Part shown: positions 32,079-40,980 of the stretch, piece after piece | Layout of the letters: the number at the start of each line of letters is the position of its first letter | How positions within the stretch are numbered: position 1 is the stretch's first letter | Notes under the pieces: model-generated | The model's input: the letters and a program-made list of their open reading frames with translations, nothing else | Database searches by the model: none | What the model was told of the DNA's origin: nothing | Assembly: GCF_030646155.1 (NCBI RefSeq) | Contig: NZ_JAUTDN010000023.1 | Coordinates: 20,321 to 84,320, forward strand | Length of the DNA stretch: 64,000 nt | Direction of reading: 5' to 3' | From: Conexibacter sp. CPCC 205762 | GTDB lineage: Bacteria > Actinomycetota > Thermoleophilia > Solirubrobacterales > Solirubrobacteraceae | Translations under genes and position numbers: made by a program

Positions 32079-33911
32079 ATGAGAGAGACCGTCCGCCTCG
32101 GCTGCTGGGCAGCCTTCTGGGGCGATACCAGCGCTGCCGTCGACCAGCTGCTCGACGGCGCCGACGTCGACTATCTCGTCGCCGACTACCTGTCCGAGAT
32201 CACGATGGCGCTGCTCGCCCGCGCCCGCGCGAAGGATCCCGAGGCCGGCTACGTGCCCGACGCGGTCCGCGTGCTGGCGCCGCGGCTGGCGGAGATCAAG
32301 GCGCGCGGCATCCGCATCGTCACCAACGCCGGCGCGCTCAACCCCAGCGCCTGCGCGCACGCCTTCCGCGAGGCGGCGGCCGCGGCCGGCGTCGAGCTGC
32401 GCGTCGCCGCCGTCGAGGGCGACGACCTCTCGCCGCGGGGCGAGGAGCTGCTCGCCGGCGCGGCGCGCGACATGTTCACCGGCGAGCCGCTGCCGGGCCG
32501 CCCGATGACGATCAACGCCTACCTCGGCGCGCGCCCGATCGCCGCCGCGCTCGACGCCGGCGCCGACGTCGTCGTGACCGGCCGCGCGGTCGACTCGGCG
32601 GTCGTGCTGGGCCCGCTGATGCACGAGTTCGGCTGGGCCGACGACGACTACGACCTGCTCTCGGCCGGCACGCTCGCCGGCCACGTCGTCGAGTGCGGGC
32701 CGCAGTGCACCGGCGGCAACTTCACCGACTGGGACGAGGTCCCCGGCTGGGACGAGATGGGCTTCCCGGTGATCGAGGTCCGCGCCGACGGCAGCGCCGT
32801 CGTCAGCAAGCCGGCCAACACCGGCGGGCTCGTCTCGCCCGCGACCGTCGGCGAGCAGATCGTCTACGAGATCGGCGACCCCGGCGCCTACGTGATGCCC
32901 GACGTCGTCTGCGACTGGCGCGAGGTGACGCTGGAGCAGGTCGGGATCGACCGCGTCCGCGTCGCCGGCGCGCGCGGCAGCAGACCGCCGGCGACGTACA
33001 AGGTCACAGCCACCCACGCCGACGGCTTCCGCGTGATGGCGACGGCGATGTTCAGCGGCCTCGACGCCGCCGGCAAGGCGCGCCGCGCCGGCCAGGCGCT
33101 CGTCGCGCGCACCGAGCGGCTGATCGCGGCGGCCGGCCACGGCCCGCTGACGGAGACGTCGGTCGAGGTGATCGGCGCCGGCGACACGCACGGGCCCGAT
33201 CACCGCGACGACAGCGCGACCGAGGCGGTCGTGAAGATAGCCGCGCGCCACCCCGAGAAGGCGGCGCTGGAGCAGTTCGCGCTGGAGTACGCGCCGATGG
33301 CGCTGGTCGCGCAGGGGATGACCGGCTTCTTCGGCGGCCGCCCGCGCCCGGCGCCGGCGATCTCCGTCTACCACCTGCTGCTCGACAAGGCGAGCACGCC
33401 GGTGCGGGTCCAGCTCGACGACGACGAGCCGTTCGCGGTCGCGATCGCCGCGGGCGATCCGGAGCTGCAGATCGGCACGCCCGCATTGCGGGACGGCGAC
33501 GCACGCCTCTCGCTGACCGACGGCGGCGTGACCGTCCCGCTGCGGCGGCTGGCGTGGGCGCGCAGCGGCGACAAGGGCGACCAGGCGAACATCGGCGTGA
33601 TCGCGCGCCGGCCCGAGTTCCTCGCGCCGATCCGCGAGCAGCTGACCTGCGCCCGCGTCGGCGACCGCTTCGCGCAGTACCTGACCGGCGGCGTGCGGCG
33701 CTGGGAGCTGCCGGGCCTGCACGCGCTCAACTTCGTGCTCGACGGCGCGCTCGGCGGCAAGGGCGGGACCTCGACGCTGCGCTTCGACCCGCAGGGCAAG
33801 AGCTTCGCCGCGATGCTGCTGGAGCTGCCGATCGCCGTCCCGGCCGAGTGGGACCGCGACGGGCGCCTGACGCGCGGCGCCGCGGCGGCGCCGGCGCGAG
33901 CCGCGCGATGA
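32079..33911 (+). CDS. atuA: AtuA-family acyclic terpene utilisation protein
   Basis: A 610-residue protein of the AtuA (DUF1446) family: GCWAAFWGDTSAAVDQLLDG at the start, IRIVTNAGALNPSACA, VVVTGRAVDSAVVLGPLMHEFGW, and a C-terminal ferredoxin-like domain beginning near WARSGDKGDQANIGVIARRPE. In Pseudomonas atuA is needed for citronellol/geraniol catabolism, but its reaction is not known. ATG 32079 may be leaderless; GTG 32067 lies inside the operator and adds four residues. It is co-translated with the carboxylase (ATGA). Symbol given by family. Confidence 0.85.
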   Translation: MRETVRLGCWAAFWGDTSAAVDQLLDGADVDYLVADYLSEITMALLARARAKDPEAGYVPDAVRVLAPRLAEIKARGIRIVTNAGALNPSACAHAFREAAAAAGVELRVAAVEGDDLSPRGEELLAGAARDMFTGEPLPGRPMTINAYLGARPIAAALDAGADVVVTGRAVDSAVVLGPLMHEFGWADDDYDLLSAGTLAGHVVECGPQCTGGNFTDWDEVPGWDEMGFPVIEVRADGSAVVSKPANTGGLVSPATVGEQIVYEIGDPGAYVMPDVVCDWREVTLEQVGIDRVRVAGARGSRPPATYKVTATHADGFRVMATAMFSGLDAAGKARRAGQALVARTERLIAAAGHGPLTETSVEVIGAGDTHGPDHRDDSATEAVVKIAARHPEKAALEQFALEYAPMALVAQGMTGFFGGRPRPAPAISVYHLLLDKASTPVRVQLDDDEPFAVAIAAGDPELQIGTPALRDGDARLSLTDGGVTVPLRRLAWARSGDKGDQANIGVIARRPEFLAPIREQLTCARVGDRFAQYLTGGVRRWELPGLHALNFVLDGALGGKGGTSTLRFDPQGKSFAAMLLELPIAVPAEWDRDGRLTRGAAAAPARAAR

Positions 33912-35386
33912 GCCTCCCGCAGAAGGTGCTGGTCGCCAACCGCGGCGAGATCGCGGTGCGGATCGTCGCGACGCTGCGGCGGCTCGGGATCGCCAGCGTC
34001 GCCGTCTACCACGCCGAGGACGCCGGCGGGCGGGCGGTGCGCGAGGCCGACGAGGCGGTGCAGCTGTTCGGCGAGACGCCGGTCGGCGCCTACCTCGACG
34101 GCGCCGCGATCGTCGCCGCCTGCGAGGCGACCGGCGCGACCGCCGTCCATCCCGGCTTCGGCTTCCTGTCGGAGAACGCCGACTTCGCCGAGCGGCTGGC
34201 CGCGGCCGGGATCGTCTTCGTCGGCCCGCCGCCGGCGGCGATCCGCGCGATGGGCGACAAGATCGAGAGCAAGCGGATCGCGCAGGAGGCCGGCGTGCCG
34301 ACGCTGCCGGGCTCCGACGGCGCCGTCGAGACGGCCGCGGAGGCGACCGCGATCGCCGCCGAGATCGGCTTCCCCGTGCTGCTGAAGGCGAGCGCCGGCG
34401 GCGGCGGGAAGGGGATGCGGATCGCGCGCGACGCGGCCGACTGCGCGGAGGCGTTCGAGCGCGCCTCCAGCGAGGCGCTCGCGAGCTTCGGCGACGGCCG
34501 CGTCTTCGTCGAGCGCTACATCGAGCGCCCGCGCCACATCGAGGTGCAGGTGCTGGCCGACGGCCACGGCGCCGTCGTCCACCTCGGCGAGCGCGAGTGC
34601 TCGATCCAGCGCCGCTACCAGAAGGTCGTGGAGGAGTGCCCGTCGCCGTTCGTCGACGCCGCCACGCGCGCCGAGATGGGCCGCACGGCGATCGCGCTCG
34701 CGCGCGCCGTCGACTACCGCTCCGCCGGCACCGTCGAGCTGATCGTCGACGAGCAGCGGCGCTTCTACTTCCTCGAGATGAACACACGCCTGCAGGTCGA
34801 GCATCCCGTCACCGAGCTGGTGACCGGGATCGACATCGTCGAGCAGCAGCTGCGCGTCGCCGCCGGCGAGCCGCTCGCGTTCGACCAGCAGCAGGTCCGC
34901 TTCGACGGCCACGCGATCGAGTGCCGCGTCTACGCCGAGGACGCCGACGCCGGCTTCGTGCCGGCGACCGGACCGCTGGCGCTCGTGCGCTTCCCGGCCG
35001 GCGAGGGGATCCGCGTCGACCACGGCGTCGTCGAGGGGCAGGAGGTCAGCTCCGCGTTCGATCCGATGATCGCCAAGCTCGCCGTCCACGCGCCGACGCG
35101 CGCGGAGGCGATCGCGCGCGGCCGCGCGGCGCTGCGCGAGACGGTCCTGCTCGGCACGATCACCAACACCGCCTTCCTCGAACGGGTGCTGGCGCAGCCG
35201 GCGTTCGCCGCGGGGGAGACCCACACCGGCTTCATCGACGAGCACGCCGCGGCGCTGCGGTCGCCCGCGCCGAGCGCCGAGCAGGAGCGCTGCCTGGCGG
35301 CCGCGGCGGCGCTCGCGAGCCCGCGCTTCGACCGCCGCCACGCCGTCCCCGAGCCGCTCGCGGCGATCGGCGCGTGGAGCAGCTGA
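33908..35386 (+). CDS. Biotin carboxylase subunit of an acyl-CoA carboxylase (AtuF N-terminal part)
   Basis: A 492-residue biotin carboxylase that carboxylates biotin with ATP and bicarbonate. Domain order is the preATP-grasp fold (KVLVANRGEIAVRIVATLRRLG), the ATP-grasp domain (PVLLKASAGGGGKGMRIA, HIEVQVLADGHG, ERECSIQRRYQKVVEECPS, FLEMNTRLQVEHPVTELVTG), and the biotin-carboxylase C domain (ECRVYAEDADAGFVPATG). In geranyl- or methylcrotonyl-CoA carboxylases of Pseudomonas this is fused with the biotin carrier; here the carrier is a separate gene starting at the same stop (TGATG). It pairs with the 35907 carboxyltransferase. Confidence 0.93.
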   Translation: MSLPQKVLVANRGEIAVRIVATLRRLGIASVAVYHAEDAGGRAVREADEAVQLFGETPVGAYLDGAAIVAACEATGATAVHPGFGFLSENADFAERLAAAGIVFVGPPPAAIRAMGDKIESKRIAQEAGVPTLPGSDGAVETAAEATAIAAEIGFPVLLKASAGGGGKGMRIARDAADCAEAFERASSEALASFGDGRVFVERYIERPRHIEVQVLADGHGAVVHLGERECSIQRRYQKVVEECPSPFVDAATRAEMGRTAIALARAVDYRSAGTVELIVDEQRRFYFLEMNTRLQVEHPVTELVTGIDIVEQQLRVAAGEPLAFDQQQVRFDGHAIECRVYAEDADAGFVPATGPLALVRFPAGEGIRVDHGVVEGQEVSSAFDPMIAKLAVHAPTRAEAIARGRAALRETVLLGTITNTAFLERVLAQPAFAAGETHTGFIDEHAAALRSPAPSAEQERCLAAAAALASPRFDRRHAVPEPLAAIGAWSS

Positions 35387-35907
35387 TGGCGGCCTGCGAG
35401 ATCGCGCTGGAGGGCGGCGGCACGCACACCGCGACGCTCGCGCAGCTCGGCGCGCGCACGGCGGTGCGGCTCGACGGCGTCGACCGCCCGGCCGCGCTGA
35501 CGCGCGCCGGCGACGGGTACGAGCTGCGGCTGGAGGATCGCGTCGAGCGCGTCTGGGTCGCGGTCATCGGCGATGTCGTCCACGTCCACGCCTTCGGGCG
35601 CGCCTGGACGCTGACGGTGATCGACCCGGTCGAGCGCGCCCGCGGCGGCGGCCCCTCCGAGGAGCTGGCGACGGCGCCGATGCCGGGCGCGGTGATCGCG
35701 GTCGCGGTCAGCGCCGGCGACGCCGTCGCGCAGGGCCAGCGGCTGCTGGTGATCGAGAGCATGAAGATGCAGAACGAGATCGTCGCCGCGCGCGACGGCG
35801 TCGTCGAGCGGGTGCACGTCGAGGTCGGCGAGACCTTCGACCGCGGCGCCCCGCTCGTCGCGCTCGCGCCGCTCGCAGACGACGACGGCGACGGAGACGA
35901 GGACTGA
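35386..35907 (+). CDS. Biotin carboxyl carrier protein of the acyl-CoA carboxylase
   Basis: A 173-residue protein. Residues 1-95 form a beta-rich region like the BT linker domain of alpha subunits (ELRLEDRVERVWVAVIGDVVHVHAFGRAW). Residues 98-165 are a biotinyl domain with VIESMKMQNEI, where Lys127 is biotinylated. The C-terminus is acidic (DDDGDGDED). It starts in the stop of the biotin carboxylase (TGATG) and its own stop overlaps the carboxyltransferase start the same way. The split arrangement, with BT-like linker on the carrier, looks like an alpha subunit cut into two genes. Confidence 0.9.
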   Translation: MAACEIALEGGGTHTATLAQLGARTAVRLDGVDRPAALTRAGDGYELRLEDRVERVWVAVIGDVVHVHAFGRAWTLTVIDPVERARGGGPSEELATAPMPGAVIAVAVSAGDAVAQGQRLLVIESMKMQNEIVAARDGVVERVHVEVGETFDRGAPLVALAPLADDDGDGDED

Positions 35908-37505
35908 TGCAGCGGCTGGAGACCCACGTCGACACGACCTCGCCGACGTACAAGGCCTATCGCGAGCACAACCTCGCGCTCGCCGCCGAGCTGCGCGAGA
36001 CGCTGCACGCGGCCCGCCACGTCCGCCCCCAGCGGGCGCTCGACCGGCTCGCCGAGCAGCAGAAGCTGACCGTGCGCCAGCGGCTGGAGCTGCTGCTGGA
36101 CCCCGGCGCGCCGTTCCTGGAGCTGATGTCGCTGGCCGCCAACCGCCACTACGACGGTGAGGCGCCGCAGGCGCTGCTGGTGACCGGCATCGGCGTCGTC
36201 AACGGCCGCGAGGTCGTCGTGATCGCCAACGACTCGTCGCTGAAGGGCGGCGCCTGGTACCCGATCACGACGCGCAAGATCGTGCGCGCGCTGACGGTCG
36301 CGCGCGAGAACCGCCTGCCGGTCGTGCACATGCTCGACAGCGGCGGCGCCAACCTCCACCTGCAGGACGAGATCTACGCGACCGCCGGGCACATCTTCAA
36401 GCAGCAGTGCCAGCTCAGCGCCGCCGGGATCCCGCAGCTGGCGGTCGTCTTCGGCTACTGCACCGCCGGCGCGGCCTACACGCCGACGCTCTGCGACCAG
36501 ACGATCATGGTGCGCGAACGGGGCGCGATCTTCCTCGCCGGCCCGCCGCTGGTGAAGGCCGCGACCGGCGAGGAGGTCAGCACGGAGGAGCTGGGCGGCG
36601 CCGACATGCACACGCAGGTCTCCGGCGTCGCCGACTACGCCGTCGACAGCGAGGCCGAGGCGCTCGCGCTCGCGCGCGACATCGTCGGCGTGTGGGCGCG
36701 GCGCGAGAAGGCCGACAGCGACCGCCGCGCGCCCGAGCCGCCGTTCCACGACCCGGCCGAGCTGTACGGGATCGTCCCCGACGACGTCAAGAAGCAGTTC
36801 GAGATGCGCGAGGTGATCGGGCGGATCGTCGACGGCAGCCGCTTCCACGAGTTCAAGCCGCACTACGGCGAGACGCTCGTGACCGGCTGGGCGTTCATCT
36901 GGGGCTTCAAGGTCGGGATCCTCGCCAACGACGGCGTGATCTTCAGCGAGGCCGCCAACAAGGCGACGCAGTTCATGCAGCTGTGCGACCGCGACGGCAT
37001 CCCGCTGCTGTTCCTGCACAACGTCACCGGCTTCATGGTCGGGCGCGACTACGAGCGCGGCGGGATCACCAAGCACGGCGCGAAGATGCTGATGGTCCAG
37101 GCGAACGTGACCGTCCCGAAGCTGTCGGTCCTCTGCCATGCCTCCCAAGGCGCCGGCAACTACGCGATGGCAGGCCGCACGTGGGACCCGCGCTTCGTCT
37201 ACGCGTGGCCCAACTCGCGCTCCTCGATCATGGGCCCCGAGCAGGCCGCCGACACGCTCACGCAGGTGCGCGTCGCCGGCCTCAGACGCCGCGGCGAGGA
37301 GCCCTCGCCCGACGAGATCAACGCGATCAAGCGCGACGTCACCGCCTACTTCGAGCAGACCTACCACTCGTACTACCTCACCTCCGACCTGCGCGACGAC
37401 GGCCTGATCGACCCGACCGACACGCGCAACGTGCTCGGCATGTCGCTGTCGGCGGCGCTCAACGCCCCGATCGTGCGCGCGCCCGGCGGCGTGCTGCGGA
37501 TCTGA
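35907..37505 (+). CDS. Acyl-CoA carboxylase carboxyltransferase subunit (AtuC/MccB-like)
   Basis: A 532-residue beta subunit that moves CO2 from carboxybiotin to an acyl-CoA. The crotonase-like N domain has GIGVVNGREVVVIANDSSLKGG, GYCTAGAAYTPTLCDQTIM and IFLAGPPLVKAATGEEV. The C domain has FLHNVTGFMVGRDYERGGITKHGAKM and MAGRTWDPRFVYAWPNSRSSIMGPEQAAD. This is the methylcrotonyl/geranyl-CoA group, not the acetyl/propionyl group. The neighbouring AtuA suggests a branched, terpenoid acyl-CoA. The segment VLCHASQGAGNY differs from the IIGGS(F/Y)GAGNYGM usual in MccB, so acyl specificity may be altered. Confidence 0.91.
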   Translation: MQRLETHVDTTSPTYKAYREHNLALAAELRETLHAARHVRPQRALDRLAEQQKLTVRQRLELLLDPGAPFLELMSLAANRHYDGEAPQALLVTGIGVVNGREVVVIANDSSLKGGAWYPITTRKIVRALTVARENRLPVVHMLDSGGANLHLQDEIYATAGHIFKQQCQLSAAGIPQLAVVFGYCTAGAAYTPTLCDQTIMVRERGAIFLAGPPLVKAATGEEVSTEELGGADMHTQVSGVADYAVDSEAEALALARDIVGVWARREKADSDRRAPEPPFHDPAELYGIVPDDVKKQFEMREVIGRIVDGSRFHEFKPHYGETLVTGWAFIWGFKVGILANDGVIFSEAANKATQFMQLCDRDGIPLLFLHNVTGFMVGRDYERGGITKHGAKMLMVQANVTVPKLSVLCHASQGAGNYAMAGRTWDPRFVYAWPNSRSSIMGPEQAADTLTQVRVAGLRRRGEEPSPDEINAIKRDVTAYFEQTYHSYYLTSDLRDDGLIDPTDTRNVLGMSLSAALNAPIVRAPGGVLRI

Positions 37506-37530
37506 CCCTCTCTCGACGAAGGAGAACGCT

Positions 37531-38298
37531 GTGAACGACGTGGTGACCTACGAGGTCTCCGACGACGCGGTCGCCTGGCTGACGATCGACCGCGAGGAGG
37601 CCCGCAACGCGCTCTCGCAGGCCGTCCGCGACGGCCTCTGGGCCGGCTTCCGCCGCTTCGCCGCCGACGACGACGCGGCCGTGCTGGTGCTGACCGGCGC
37701 GGGCGAGAAGGCCTTCTGCGCCGGCGGCGACCTGAAGGAGATGTCGCAGAACGCGATGCAGGTGCCGCCGCCCGACTTCCTGCCGTACCTGCAGCGGACC
37801 GTCAGAACCGACAAGCCGGTGATCGCCGCCGTCAACGGCGTCGCCTTCGCCGGCGGCTTCCTGCTCGCGCAGATGTGCGACCTCGTGATCGCCGCCGAGC
37901 ACGCGACGTTCGGCATCACCGAGGTCAGAGTCGGCCGCGGCTCGCCGTGGGCGGCGCCGCTGCCGTGGCTGGTCGGGCCGCGTGCGGCGATGGAGATCAT
38001 GCTGACCGGCGCGCCGCTGAGCGCCGCGCGCGCCTACGAGCTGGGCCTCGTCAACCGCGTCGTCCCGGCGGCCGAGCTGCGCGCGCAGGCGCAGCAGCTC
38101 GCGGCCGGGATCGCCGCCAACGCGCCGCTGTCGGTGCGGGCGGCGAAGCAGCTCGTCTACCTCTCCGCCGAGCACGGCTGGTCGGCCGCGCTGGACGCGG
38201 CCGACGAGCTGTACGAGCCGGTCTACCTCAGCGACGACGCGCAGGAGGGACCGCGCGCCTTCAAGGAGAAGCGGGCTCCGCGCTGGACGGGGCGCTGA
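37531..38298 (+). CDS. Enoyl-CoA hydratase/isomerase (AtuE-like position)
   Basis: A 255-residue crotonase-fold protein. Oxyanion-hole segments are FCAGGDLKEM and NGVAFAGGFLLAQMCDLVIAAEHATFG. The catalytic position after FGITEVRVGRGSPWAAP has Glu/Val rather than the full Glu-Glu pair, so hydratase versus isomerase activity is open. The GTG start at 37531 has a GAAGGAGA site. It follows the carboxyltransferase by 25 bases; in Pseudomonas the equivalent AtuE hydrates the carboxylated geranyl-CoA. Its last 38 bases overlap the convergent ligase. Confidence 0.88.
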   Translation: MNDVVTYEVSDDAVAWLTIDREEARNALSQAVRDGLWAGFRRFAADDDAAVLVLTGAGEKAFCAGGDLKEMSQNAMQVPPPDFLPYLQRTVRTDKPVIAAVNGVAFAGGFLLAQMCDLVIAAEHATFGITEVRVGRGSPWAAPLPWLVGPRAAMEIMLTGAPLSAARAYELGLVNRVVPAAELRAQAQQLAAGIAANAPLSVRAAKQLVYLSAEHGWSAALDAADELYEPVYLSDDAQEGPRAFKEKRAPRWTGR

Positions 38299-39955
38299 GC
38301 GACGCGCGCAGCTCGCCGCGGCGGATCTTGCCGGAGACGGTCTTCGGCAGCTCCGTCGCGAAGCGGATCTCGCGTGGGTACTTGTACGGCGCCGTCAGCC
38401 GCTTGGCGTGCTCCTGCAGCTCCCGCGCGAGCGCCTCGCTCGGCTCGTGGCCGGCGGCGAGCACGACGAAGGCGCAGACGATCTGCGTCCGCTCCGGGTC
38501 GTCCTTGCCGACGACCGCGGCCTCGACGACGGCCGGGTGCTCGATCAGCGCCGACTCGACCTCGAACGGGCCGATGCGGTAGGCCGAGGAGGTGATCACG
38601 TCGTCGTCGCGGCCCTCGAACCAGAGGTAGCCGTCGCCGTCGCGCCAGGCCTTGTCGCCGGTGTAGTACCAGCCGTCGCGGAAGGCAGCGCGGTTGGCGT
38701 CCTCGTCGCCGAGGTAGCCCCCGAACAGCCCGACCGGGCGCTCCCGCGGGTCCTCGCCGACGCGCACGGCGATCGCGCCGACCGTGTCGTCGGGCGCGGG
38801 GCTGCCGTCGTCGCCGAGCACCTCGACCGTCCAGCCCGGCACCGGCTTGCCCATCGAGCCGGGGCGCACCTCCAGCGAGCGGTAGTTGGCGACCAGCACC
38901 GTCGTCTCCGACTGGCCGTAGCCGTCGTAGACGGTGAGGCCGCCGGTGCCCTCGCGCCAGGCGCGGATCACCTCCGGGTTGAGCGGCTCGCCGGCGCTCG
39001 TGCAGTGGCGCAGGGCGGACAGGTCGTGGGCGCCGAGGTCGGCCTGCACGAGCAGGCGGTAGAGCGTCGGCGGGGCGCAGAAGGAGCTGATCCGCTGCTC
39101 GCTCAGCAGCCGCAGGATCGTGTCGGCGTCGGGCTTGCCGAGCGCGACCTGGACGACCGTCGCGCGCTCGTGGAACTGGCCGTAGAGGCCGCCCCAGGCG
39201 GCCTTCGCCCAGCCCGTGTCGGTGACCGTCCAGTGGCGGTCGCCGGGGCGCAGGTCGTGCCAGAAGCGCGCGGTCGCGACGTGGCCGAGGCCGTAGCCCA
39301 TCGTGTGCAGCACCATCTTCGGGTAGCTGACGGTGCCGCTGGTGAAGAAGAGGATCATCGGATCCTCGCGCGCGGTCGGCTGCTGCGGCAGGCCGTCCGG
39401 GTCGGCCTGCGCCAGCAGCGTGTCGAGATCGAGCCAGCCGGCCGCGCCGCCGCCGAGCGCGATCCGGTGGCGCAGGTCCGGCAGCGGCTCCTCGATCGCG
39501 TCGAGCTTCGCGACGCCGGCCGCGTCGGTGATCGCGGCGACCGCCTCGCCGGCACGGATGCGGTAGGAGATGTCGCGCGCGGTCAGCTGGTTGGTGCCCG
39601 GCATCGGCACCGCGCCGATGCGGATCGCGCCGAGCACGGCCGCGTACCAGGCGGGCACGCGCGGCAGCATCACGAAGACGCGGTCGCCGGGGCCGATCCC
39701 CAGCTCCAGCAGCGCCCGCGCCATCCGCCGCGCGGCCTCGGCGAGCTGCGCCGCGCTCTGCTCGGCGACCGTCTCGCCGGCGGGGCCGAGCGACAGCAGC
39801 GCCAGCGCGTCGGGCGCCTCGGCCGCCCACCGCTCGACGATGTCGACGGTCGGGTTGAAGCGCTCGGGCACCTGCGGCCGGTAGTCGGCGCGCGCCTGCT
39901 CGTAGGAGCTGAGGTTGGGCGGCGCCGAACGGCCGGGCAGCGGCGGCTGGGTCAT
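38261..39955 (-). CDS. AMP-binding acyl-CoA synthetase, medium-chain ACSM-like
   Basis: A 564-residue ligase of the acetyl/medium-chain acyl-CoA synthetase type. The P-loop reads FFTSGTVSYPKMVLHTMG (residues ~200-215; Val replaces Thr after GT, as is usual for ACSM proteins). VYDGYGQSETT, WYYTGDKAWRDGDGYL and FEGRDDDVITSSAYRIGPFEVE follow, then ELPKTVSGKIRRGELR with the catalytic lysine. ATG 39955 follows GAGGAG. Its 3' end overlaps the crotonase gene on the other strand by 38 bases. It may activate the acid fed into the AtuA-type cluster. Confidence 0.9.
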   Translation of the reverse strand: MTQPPLPGRSAPPNLSSYEQARADYRPQVPERFNPTVDIVERWAAEAPDALALLSLGPAGETVAEQSAAQLAEAARRMARALLELGIGPGDRVFVMLPRVPAWYAAVLGAIRIGAVPMPGTNQLTARDISYRIRAGEAVAAITDAAGVAKLDAIEEPLPDLRHRIALGGGAAGWLDLDTLLAQADPDGLPQQPTAREDPMILFFTSGTVSYPKMVLHTMGYGLGHVATARFWHDLRPGDRHWTVTDTGWAKAAWGGLYGQFHERATVVQVALGKPDADTILRLLSEQRISSFCAPPTLYRLLVQADLGAHDLSALRHCTSAGEPLNPEVIRAWREGTGGLTVYDGYGQSETTVLVANYRSLEVRPGSMGKPVPGWTVEVLGDDGSPAPDDTVGAIAVRVGEDPRERPVGLFGGYLGDEDANRAAFRDGWYYTGDKAWRDGDGYLWFEGRDDDVITSSAYRIGPFEVESALIEHPAVVEAAVVGKDDPERTQIVCAFVVLAAGHEPSEALARELQEHAKRLTAPYKYPREIRFATELPKTVSGKIRRGELRASLSAPSSAEPASP

Positions 39956-40066
39956 CGTGCGGTCTCCTCGCATCGCGTGATCCCGCGACGGTAGCGCGCG
40001 CGTGCCAGGCCCGCATTGGCGGAATCGACAGTGGCCTTCGGCGCGCCGCTGGGATGGAGTGATCGC

Positions 40067-40978
40067 ATGAGCGAAGCGGGAGCGAGCGAGGGGCCGGCGC
40101 GCGACGCCGGCGGCGGGCGCCGGCCGGTCGTGACGACGGTCGAGGAGGCGGTCGCGACGATCGCCGACGGGGCGGTCGTGGGGATCGGCGGCGCCGTCAC
40201 CGCCGACCATCCGATGGCGCTGGTGCGGGCGCTGGCGCGGCGCGCGCCGCGCGAGCTGACGGTCGTCGCGCCGACCGGCGGGATCGAGGTCGACCTGCTG
40301 ATCGCCGCCGGCTGCGTGCGCACGGTCGTCGCCTCCTACGTCGGGATCGAGGGGCTCGCCGCCGTCGGGCCGGTCTTCCGGCGCGCCGTGCAGGAGGGCA
40401 GCGTCGAGGTCGTCGACCTCGACGAGGCGCACTGCGTCCAGGCGCTGCGGGCGGCGGCGCAGCGGCTGCCGTTCCTGCCGTGGCGCGGCGGGGTCGGGAC
40501 CTCGTTCCCGCAGCTGAACCGCTCGCTGGTCGCGTTCGACGATCCCGTCAGGGGCGAGCCGCTGCTGGCGATCCCGGCGCTGGAGCTGGACGTCGCGCTG
40601 CTGTACGCGGCGGAGTCCGACGCATACGGCAACGCCCAGGTCGCCGGCACCGGCCACATGGACGCGCTGCTCGGCGCGGCCGCCAGACGGGTCGTGCTGC
40701 AGGTCGACCGGATCGTGACGAACGAGCGGATCCGGCAGGCGCCCGAGCGGACCTGGTTCTGGGGCGAGACGACGGTCGCCCGCGCGCCGTTCGGCACCCA
40801 TCCCTACTCGAACGCGGCGCTGACCGCCGACGAGCAGCACCTGCGCGAGTTCGCGCGCGTCGCGCGCGCCGGCGGCGACGAGCTGAGCGACTACCTCGAC
40901 CGCCACGTGCGCGAGGCCGACCACGACGACTACCTCGAGCAGGTCGGCATCCGCCGGCTCGTCTCGCTGCTGGTGTGA
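40067..40978 (+). CDS. CoA-transferase family I, alpha subunit (IpdA-like)
   Basis: A 303-residue protein of the class I CoA-transferase fold. IADGAVVGIGGAVTADHPMALVRALAR is the first glycine loop. LRAAAQRLPFLPWRGGVGTSFPQL and LLAIPALELDVALLYAAESDAYGNAQV resemble mycobacterial IpdA, which with IpdB hydrolyses a cyclic beta-diketone CoA in steroid degradation rather than transferring CoA. ATG 40067 follows a GGAG site; earlier TTG 40016 is unlikely. It is followed two bases later by the beta subunit. Glutaconate-CoA-transferase function cannot be excluded. Confidence 0.84.
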   Translation: MSEAGASEGPARDAGGGRRPVVTTVEEAVATIADGAVVGIGGAVTADHPMALVRALARRAPRELTVVAPTGGIEVDLLIAAGCVRTVVASYVGIEGLAAVGPVFRRAVQEGSVEVVDLDEAHCVQALRAAAQRLPFLPWRGGVGTSFPQLNRSLVAFDDPVRGEPLLAIPALELDVALLYAAESDAYGNAQVAGTGHMDALLGAAARRVVLQVDRIVTNERIRQAPERTWFWGETTVARAPFGTHPYSNAALTADEQHLREFARVARAGGDELSDYLDRHVREADHDDYLEQVGIRRLVSLLV

Positions 40979-40980
40979 CC

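Noticed and set aside
39986..40012. ACTRGC-type element between the 38261 ligase and the IpdA-like gene
   Set aside because: Only a single GCCAGG half-site; the left half does not match.
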